From Crocinitomicaceae bacterium (GTDB lineage: Bacteria > Bacteroidota > Bacteroidia > Flavobacteriales_D > Sanyastnellaceae), in the NCBI GenBank assembly GCA_020848015.1, contig JADLBA010000237.1, forward strand, positions 1 through 21,889: a stretch of DNA of 21,889 bases, in the 5' to 3' direction. Positions 16,731 through 21,889 of the stretch are shown here, one piece after another; the first letter of the stretch is position 1; each line of letters starts with the position of its first letter. The translations under genes and the position numbers were made by a program. Below the pieces are notes generated by a model. It had not been told where the DNA came from and made no database searches. It saw nothing but the letters and a program-made list of their open reading frames with translations.

Positions 16731-19031
16731 TCAAACCGAATCCTCATTCGCCCTATTCATAATCAGATAATTCTGCGCCATCCGCACCTGATTATAGCTG
16801 AATTTATCATTGAGTCCCTTAACAATTTCCGTCATGCCTGTTACTTTTCGCGAACCGAGAAAAGTAAGTATCTCATCCAATTCCTCTTTTCTAAACACGG
16901 TCTCAATTTTCACTTCACCGTCGAGTATCCCTTTAGCAATGTGGGTTTCAATCGTCCCTACCGACAGGTTCCGGTGTCCTGCAATCTCGGCTACTGACAT
17001 TCCCGAAGCGTGTAGAGTGTAGGTCTCTTTGTTAGAAGCTCCCTTTGGCAGCTTAGCATTTTTGGTGGACTGCTCCTTTGTTTTTCGTTTTCTCCCCGAT
17101 TTATTGAGCGCTACCAGCGGCAATGCCGCAGTCTGGTGTTGAACCTCTGAGATTATCCGCTCTCTCTCCTCTTTTTTCTTTGTGTCCTGCTCTTCCCTGA
17201 ATTCAATTTCGGCACCGGATAAGATCTGCTGTGCAATGTAATTCAACTTACCAATATCGCCAGATTTTTTCGAAAAGAGCAGATCCAATTCTTCGAGTGC
17301 ATTGACATATTTTTTAGTCCGGGAATACCGCCTTATCTCTTCAATATGTACAAGTAATTTTTTTGTCTGCTCGTTGATGAAAGACTGATAATACATACTT
17401 CCTCTTGAAATTCGCTCAGTCATTTGTTCGTGATCACCTTGATCGAGTAACTGCAACAATTGCTTCTTAAACACAGAAGTATTGTTGGTCTCTTTTGCGA
17501 TGGCTGCAGCGATCGTCTGTAATGCAGACCTCATGCTTTCATCTTCAAACTCCATACTGCTCCCTTCCCCCTTTCTGATCTTATCAATTTCAATCGCCAC
17601 TTCAGAAAAATCAAAAGTCCCTTCAAGTTGTGCTCTTAAATAATTGCGTTCATTTTTTTGCAATCGTTCATCGAGATCGTCTTGTAACAAATGCTGACAA
17701 GAAAATTTCACCACCTGCTCATCGGTGGCGATCACCTGAGTATCTATTCTTGTACGTAATATCAAACCTTCTAATGAGCGGAGGCGCGAAAGCGCCACAT
17801 ATACCTGACCGGGTGCAAAGGCTTGTCCAACGTCAATCACCGCTTTTTCAAAAGTTAACCCCTGACTTTTGTGCACAGTGATGGCCCACGCGAGGCGAAT
17901 GGGAAATTGCCTAAACCGCCCTGTAATTTCTTCATCGAGTTCGCGTGTTACCGGGTTCACCGTATATTTTTTGTTCTCCCAAATTTCTCGTTTGAGGATG
18001 TACTTTTCTTTCGATCCTTCCATTTCAACCTCCACATTATTCCCGGCATCAATACTGGTAACGATGGCGAGTTTACCATTGTAATAAGCTCCGTCAGAAG
18101 TATCGTTTTTCACAAACATGATCTGTGCTCCCGATTTCAGTTCGATGGTTTCCTGTACAGGAAAAAGAAATTCCGGGAAGTCATCCTCTATGTCTGCCTT
18201 AAAAGCGTGAACCTTTCCAAGCAGCTTGCCCAATGCCTGTTTGTTCAACTGATCCGCCTTGTAATTATGTGTGGTCAAGGTAATGAGTCCTTCTTCATCA
18301 ATGACCTGTCCGGGAGTTCGGTAGTGTCGGTTTAGTTCTTCAATATCGTCAGGGGTACAGGCATTATTACGGAGGTTATTCAGAATCCTGATAAATGTCT
18401 CATTCTGCTGACGGAAAATCTTGTCGAGTTCGAGATACACATAGCCATCCTCTCTCAAGGCTTTGGCTTCAAAAAAATGAGGACTCGCATAATACTTCTT
18501 CAGGTAGTTCATTTCCTGCTCTTTCACCACAGGGGGTAACTGGTAAAGATCTCCCACCATCAATACCTGCACACCACCAAAACTCTTTCTGAAATTTCGC
18601 TTTACAGAACGCATTCGATAATCAATCGCGTCGAGTAAATCGGCGCGCAGCATACTAACTTCGTCAATTATCAGAAGATCAATATCGCGCAATACCTGCC
18701 TTCTCATCGAATTCAGCGGGTGCTTTCTCGCAAGAGTGAATTGAGTATAGATTCCAGTGTCGCTTCCAAAATCACCCGACGGGGTGTTGTCCGGAAGAAA
18801 GGTTCCGAGCGGAAGCAAAAACTGTGAATGGATCGTCACGCCTTTGGCATTCAGTGCCGCAATCCCGGTCGGAGCAACCACAACAAATTTTTTGTGCGTT
18901 GCTCTACAAAGTTTCTGTAAAAAGGTAGTTTTTCCGGTTCCTGCTTTACCCGTAAGAAAAATATGACTGCTCGTATTGTTTACGAATTTTGCAGCAAGCG
19001 CAATTCGGTCAGTAGTTTCTATTGTATTCAT
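16731..19031 (-). CDS. PIF1/RecD2-like ATP-dependent DNA helicase with C-terminal helix-turn-helix
   Basis: A 766-residue superfamily 1B helicase that would unwind DNA 5' to 3' from ATP hydrolysis, acting in replication or repair in the cytoplasm. Seen from the ATG at 19031: Walker A GKAGTGKTT at 28-36; motif Ia region VVAPTGIAAL at 51-60; Walker B DLLIIDEVSML at about 118-128; motif III GDLYQLPPV at 160-168; motif V/VI AWAITVHKSQGLTFEKAVID and YVALSRLRSLEGL in the middle part. The last 100 residues hold a helix-turn-helix like HTH_40 (GMSVAEIAGHRNLSVGTIE), also found at the end of RecQ-type helicases; a Lys/Glu-rich linker precedes it. The in-frame TTG at 19049 adds six residues and is not needed. 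It is separated by 156 bases from ansA and flanks the decayed region. Confidence 0.92.
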   Translation of the reverse strand: MNTIETTDRIALAAKFVNNTSSHIFLTGKAGTGKTTFLQKLCRATHKKFVVVAPTGIAALNAKGVTIHSQFLLPLGTFLPDNTPSGDFGSDTGIYTQFTLARKHPLNSMRRQVLRDIDLLIIDEVSMLRADLLDAIDYRMRSVKRNFRKSFGGVQVLMVGDLYQLPPVVKEQEMNYLKKYYASPHFFEAKALREDGYVYLELDKIFRQQNETFIRILNNLRNNACTPDDIEELNRHYRTPGQVIDEEGLITLTTHNYKADQLNKQALGKLLGKVHAFKADIEDDFPEFLFPVQETIELKSGAQIMFVKNDTSDGAYYNGKLAIVTSIDAGNNVEVEMEGSKEKYILKREIWENKKYTVNPVTRELDEEITGRFRQFPIRLAWAITVHKSQGLTFEKAVIDVGQAFAPGQVYVALSRLRSLEGLILRTRIDTQVIATDEQVVKFSCQHLLQDDLDERLQKNERNYLRAQLEGTFDFSEVAIEIDKIRKGEGSSMEFEDESMRSALQTIAAAIAKETNNTSVFKKQLLQLLDQGDHEQMTERISRGSMYYQSFINEQTKKLLVHIEEIRRYSRTKKYVNALEELDLLFSKKSGDIGKLNYIAQQILSGAEIEFREEQDTKKKEERERIISEVQHQTAALPLVALNKSGRKRKTKEQSTKNAKLPKGASNKETYTLHASGMSVAEIAGHRNLSVGTIETHIAKGILDGEVKIETVFRKEELDEILTFLGSRKVTGMTEIVKGLNDKFSYNQVRMAQNYLIMNRANEDSV

Positions 19032-19187
19032 TCTATCGCAAAACCGCAAATTTCATCAAATCAAGAAACCAATGTAAGAATAAAATATAGGGGTTCAAAA
19101 GAACAACTACCATTGAATTTCTGAAAACGAACTCATCACCACCGGCTCGACAAAAATATTTATCTTCCTTATTTTTTGTGCGGTATT

Positions 19188-20225
19188 TCACATCCACTGT
19201 GAGCTGACAGTTAACTCTCCCCTGAGCGGGGTCATCATGCGGCGGTGTAATTGAACAAGATCACTTTCGTAGGCAAGTAAAAACATCAATTTAGTCAATG
19301 CGCCTTCAGTAGTCATATCGGCACCGCCAATCACACCGATTTGTGCCAGCAATGCACTGGTTTTATACCTTCCCTGCTCTACAAATCCACGGTTGCATTG
19401 CGTCACATTGACAATGATCTTACCACCGGAAATCGCTTTTGATAATGCGTCAATGAACCATTGTTTCGTTGATGCATTGCCCGACCCGAAAGATTCAAGT
19501 ATAATTCCTTTCAAATCTCCTGCGTTGAGCAGTGTTTCTACAACGGATCTGCTGATGCCCGGAAAAATTTTTAGTATTCCAACACGGTCATCCATTTTTT
19601 TTAAAACGCGAAATGGTTCTTCTGAAGGTTGCAATAGCAGGTGATGCTGATAAATGATATGAATACCAATATTTGCAAGTGGAGAAAAATTAGCGCTCTC
19701 GAAGGCATCAAAATCTTCAGTATTGAATTTATGCGTTCTGTTGCCACGGAAAAGCCGGGATTCAAAATAGACAGCCACTTCTTTTATCACTGGCCGCCCG
19801 TCTCTTCGCGCACTGGCAAGCTCAATGGCAGTGATCAGATTTTCTTTCCCATCCGTTCTCAATCTCCCAATAGGCAACTGGGATCCTGTAAAAATTACCG
19901 GTTTACCGAGGTTCTCCAGCATAAAACTCAATGCCGAAGCGCTATAGGCCATCGTATCGGTGCCATGAAGAATCACAAACCCATCGCATTGATCATAATG
20001 ATCTTCAATTATGTCTGCTATTTCCTGCCAGGTGGCAATGCTGACATCACTGCTGTCAATCGGCCTCTTCAGCGAGGCTGCCTTTATTGTCACCCCGAAA
20101 CGTTTTAGTTCCGGCATCTGCGCCAGTATATGCTCAAAATCAAATGGGGCAAGTGCGCCGGTGCCAGGGTCTTCCATCATTCCAATGGTTCCGCCGGTGT
20201 ATATAAGTAAAATGGAGGATTTCAA
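19188..20225 (-). CDS. ansA: Type I (cytoplasmic) L-asparaginase
   Basis: Hydrolyses asparagine to aspartate and ammonia. The 345 residues compare with about 338 for E. coli AnsA. Seen: YTGGTIGM with the nucleophilic Thr13; HGTDTMAYSASALSF with Thr89 and Asp90; NRTHK with Lys166, the place of the catalytic lysine. No signal peptide, which fits the cytoplasmic type. The start is TTG at 20225: the frame closes at TAA 20232-20234 just upstream, and the first ATG codons (residues 16 and 17) lie after Thr13, so they would remove the nucleophile. It lies 127 bases after tatD on the same strand; the two may be cotranscribed, and the pairing is familiar from other Bacteroidota (from memory). The AT-rich leader shows no Shine-Dalgarno sequence. 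Confidence 0.94.
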   Translation of the reverse strand: MKSSILLIYTGGTIGMMEDPGTGALAPFDFEHILAQMPELKRFGVTIKAASLKRPIDSSDVSIATWQEIADIIEDHYDQCDGFVILHGTDTMAYSASALSFMLENLGKPVIFTGSQLPIGRLRTDGKENLITAIELASARRDGRPVIKEVAVYFESRLFRGNRTHKFNTEDFDAFESANFSPLANIGIHIIYQHHLLLQPSEEPFRVLKKMDDRVGILKIFPGISRSVVETLLNAGDLKGIILESFGSGNASTKQWFIDALSKAISGGKIIVNVTQCNRGFVEQGRYKTSALLAQIGVIGGADMTTEGALTKLMFLLAYESDLVQLHRRMMTPLRGELTVSSQWM

Positions 20226-20352
20226 TTTATTTTATTTAATTCTCTAAAAAGGAAAAGCCCGGAGTATTCATAACATTGATGGACAAGGATTTTATCAATT
20301 TTCAACCTCTCATTCATTAATAATTATTCGCACCAGCATTCTGTTATATTTT

Positions 20353-21123
20353 TTACAAAGAAAAAATTCTTCGTGCATTATCCGTTGTCACTCCTGCAAT
20401 TTCTTCCGGAGAAATATTCATAGCTCCTGAGAGCCTGTCAGCAATATAGATAAGATACCCACTCTCATTTCTTTTTCCACGAAAAGGTTTGGGCGCAAGA
20501 AAAGGTGCATCGGTCTCCAGCACGAGGTATTCAAGCGGCAGGTGCTTTACCACACTGTCAAGCCCCGACTTTTCATAGGTAAGTACACCGCCGATACCCA
20601 ACATAAATCCTCCATATTCGATTATTTTTTTCGCCTGCGCCTCTGTACCCGTAAAACAATGAAATATTCCCTTGAGATGGTCATCGTTCATTTCATCGAG
20701 TACGGAAAAAATTTCATTGAATGATTCCCGTGCGTGAATGATCAGTGGGAGGTGCATTCTTTTTGCCCATTGAATATGAGTGCGAAAAGATTCTATCTGC
20801 AGAGCGAGCGTACTCTTGTCCCAGTGCAAATCAATTCCAGTTTCACCCACTCCAAAAAATCTGTGCTGCAGAAAAATCTGTTCCATCCGCTGCAATACTT
20901 CATCGTAATCTCCTTTTACATCGCAGGGGTGCAACCCCAACATGGGAAAGCAATTTGTGGGGAAGTGATCGCACAATGCGAGCATCGGGTCAATGGTCTC
21001 CTCCGAAATATTCGGCAACAGCATAGTGCGAATGCCGCCGGCAATGGCACGCTCTACCATGGCTTCACGATCAGCATCAAACTGAGAATGGTATAAATGG
21101 CAATGTGTATCAATCCACTCCAT
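20353..21123 (-). CDS. tatD: TatD family metal-dependent hydrolase (DNase)
   Basis: A 256-residue amidohydrolase-fold enzyme. Known members remove nucleotides from the 3' end of DNA or D-amino acids from tRNA, in the cytoplasm. Metal ligands seen: DTHCHL with His7 and His9, GETGID with Glu94, IIHARE with His130, FHCFTG with His155 and ETDAPF with Asp205. The C-terminal segment with PKPFRGKRNES and the final TTDNARRIF are family hallmarks; relatives usually have Pro rather than Ser after the NE pair. Which of the DNase and tRNA-related activities applies cannot be told from sequence. ATG at 21123 is the only sensible start, placing the metal motif at residue 5. It diverges from the glycosyltransferase gene across 92 bases; CATCTTTG, one mismatch from TAnnTTTG, ends 4 bases before the ATG. 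Confidence 0.94.
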   Translation of the reverse strand: MEWIDTHCHLYHSQFDADREAMVERAIAGGIRTMLLPNISEETIDPMLALCDHFPTNCFPMLGLHPCDVKGDYDEVLQRMEQIFLQHRFFGVGETGIDLHWDKSTLALQIESFRTHIQWAKRMHLPLIIHARESFNEIFSVLDEMNDDHLKGIFHCFTGTEAQAKKIIEYGGFMLGIGGVLTYEKSGLDSVVKHLPLEYLVLETDAPFLAPKPFRGKRNESGYLIYIADRLSGAMNISPEEIAGVTTDNARRIFSL

Positions 21124-21177
21124 GTTGCAAAGATGATGGCGAAGCTATTATCACTTCCCCCTTTTGTGGAAATTTTA

Positions 21178-21207
21178 TTGTGTGATTAGTAACGGAGATT
21201 TACTTTG
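21178..21207 (+). promoter_or_regulatory. Candidate promoter of the glycosyltransferase gene
   Basis: TTG at 21178-21180, 19 bases, then TTACTTTG at 21200-21207, one mismatch from TAnnTTTG. The box ends 8 bases before the ATG at 21216, the same spacing as for rpoN. This is the best paired -33/-7 match in the window. Confidence 0.45.
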
Positions 21208-21215
21208 CGTCTGCA

Positions 21216-21889
21216 ATGAAGGAAAAAGCGCGCATACTGATCATCCGGTTCAGTTCCATAGGCGACATTGTTCTTACTACGCCCGTGATTCGGGCAATTT
21301 ATGAGCAATTTCACGGCGGGGCTGAAATACATTTTCTGACAAAGAAAAAATTTGCTTTTGTGCTTTCTGCTCATCCTTATATAAAATGTATTCATACTAT
21401 TGATACAACGGTACAGGAGGTAATTCCAGTACTGGAAAAATTAGACTTCGATTATATCATAGATCTGCACAACAACATCCGTTCTTCAATTGTCAAAAAA
21501 AGGCTGAAACGCCTTTCATTCACTTTCAAAAAATTGAATTTAAGAAAATGGTTATGGGTCCGGTTAGGAATTAATACAATGCCGGATGTTCACGTGGTGG
21601 ATCGGTATATGGAAACATTAAAGGCATTCAATCTCAAAGATGATGGAAAAGGTCTCGATTACTACATTCCGGAAGGGGAAGGAATTTTAACAGAAGAAAT
21701 TATCGGCAGATTCAGTAGCGGATTTATTGCGTGGGCGCTCGGTGGTACCCACAACGGAAAGCGGATGGAAAAAGAAAAAATTACAGCCATCTGCCAGAAT
21801 CTCAACCTTCCTGTGGTATTGCTCGGCGGGCAGGAAGACGCAGATGCAGGTACCTTCATTGCTGATGCGTGTGGCGACAATGTATTCAA
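21216..21889 (+). CDS. Glycosyltransferase family 9 (heptosyltransferase-like), N-terminal part, runs off window
   Basis: Open from ATG 21216 to the last base: 224 codons, 3' end missing (family length about 330-350). The N-terminus ARILIIRFSSIGDIVLTTPVIRAI is the hallmark of GT9 enzymes, which add heptose or related sugars to lipopolysaccharide core or surface glycans at the inner membrane's cytoplasmic face. Also seen: DFDYIIDLHNNIRSS, the conserved Asp-x-His/Asn region at the end of the N-terminal lobe, and GFIAWALGGTHNGKRMEKEK, the start of the C-terminal nucleotide-sugar lobe, with VVLLGGQED following. The acceptor sugar cannot be named. The start is fixed by the signature immediately after it and by the promoter-like box upstream. 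It is divergent from tatD. Confidence 0.9.
   Translation, partial: MKEKARILIIRFSSIGDIVLTTPVIRAIYEQFHGGAEIHFLTKKKFAFVLSAHPYIKCIHTIDTTVQEVIPVLEKLDFDYIIDLHNNIRSSIVKKRLKRLSFTFKKLNLRKWLWVRLGINTMPDVHVVDRYMETLKAFNLKDDGKGLDYYIPEGEGILTEEIIGRFSSGFIAWALGGTHNGKRMEKEKITAICQNLNLPVVLLGGQEDADAGTFIADACGDNVF

Overview
The window reads as chromosomal DNA of a member of the Bacteroidota, plausibly Flavobacteriales or a related order. Four signs support this. Four secreted proteins end in the type B sorting domain of the type IX secretion system (T9SS/Por). Shine-Dalgarno sequences are generally absent and several genes are preceded by boxes resembling the Bacteroidota -7 element TAnnTTTG. The PIF1-like helicase has the C-terminal helix-turn-helix region typical of this phylum. 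The housekeeping set (asnS, rpoN, a PAP2-like membrane protein, tatD, ansA) is also of the Bacteroidota kind. No tRNA, rRNA, CRISPR array or complete insertion sequence was seen.

Layout. Positions 1-603 hold the 3' part of gpmI (plus strand). From 621 to 11776 the minus strand is filled by four consecutive paralogous genes for giant secreted proteins of 616, 1126, 951 and 867 residues. Each has a signal peptide, a choice-of-anchor L domain, a Calx-beta-like domain, two to seven disulfide-type Ig/PKD-like repeats and a T9SS type B C-terminal domain. The array is divergent from an ABC ATPase (11905-12612), followed by asnS and rpoN on the plus strand. rpoN overlaps by four bases a PAP2-like membrane-protein gene that is broken by one in-frame TAA. 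Next comes a decayed stretch (about 16278-16730) with two back-to-back gene fragments lacking start codons. The minus strand then carries a PIF1-like helicase, ansA (type I asparaginase, TTG start) and tatD. The window closes with a divergent, truncated glycosyltransferase family 9 gene.

How the genes work together. The surface-protein array is the accessory part of the window. All four products should pass the inner membrane by Sec and the outer membrane by the T9SS, then be released or attached to the cell surface. Their architecture suggests adhesion or binding of outside material, but no ligand or enzyme activity can be read from the sequence. The inner and outer pairs differ in C-terminal domain class, and repeat number varies in a register that can be aligned between paralogues, so the array looks like a locally amplified, repeat-diversifying family. 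The remaining genes are ordinary core functions: glycolysis, asparaginyl-tRNA charging, sigma-54 transcription, DNA unwinding, asparagine breakdown and DNA/tRNA turnover.
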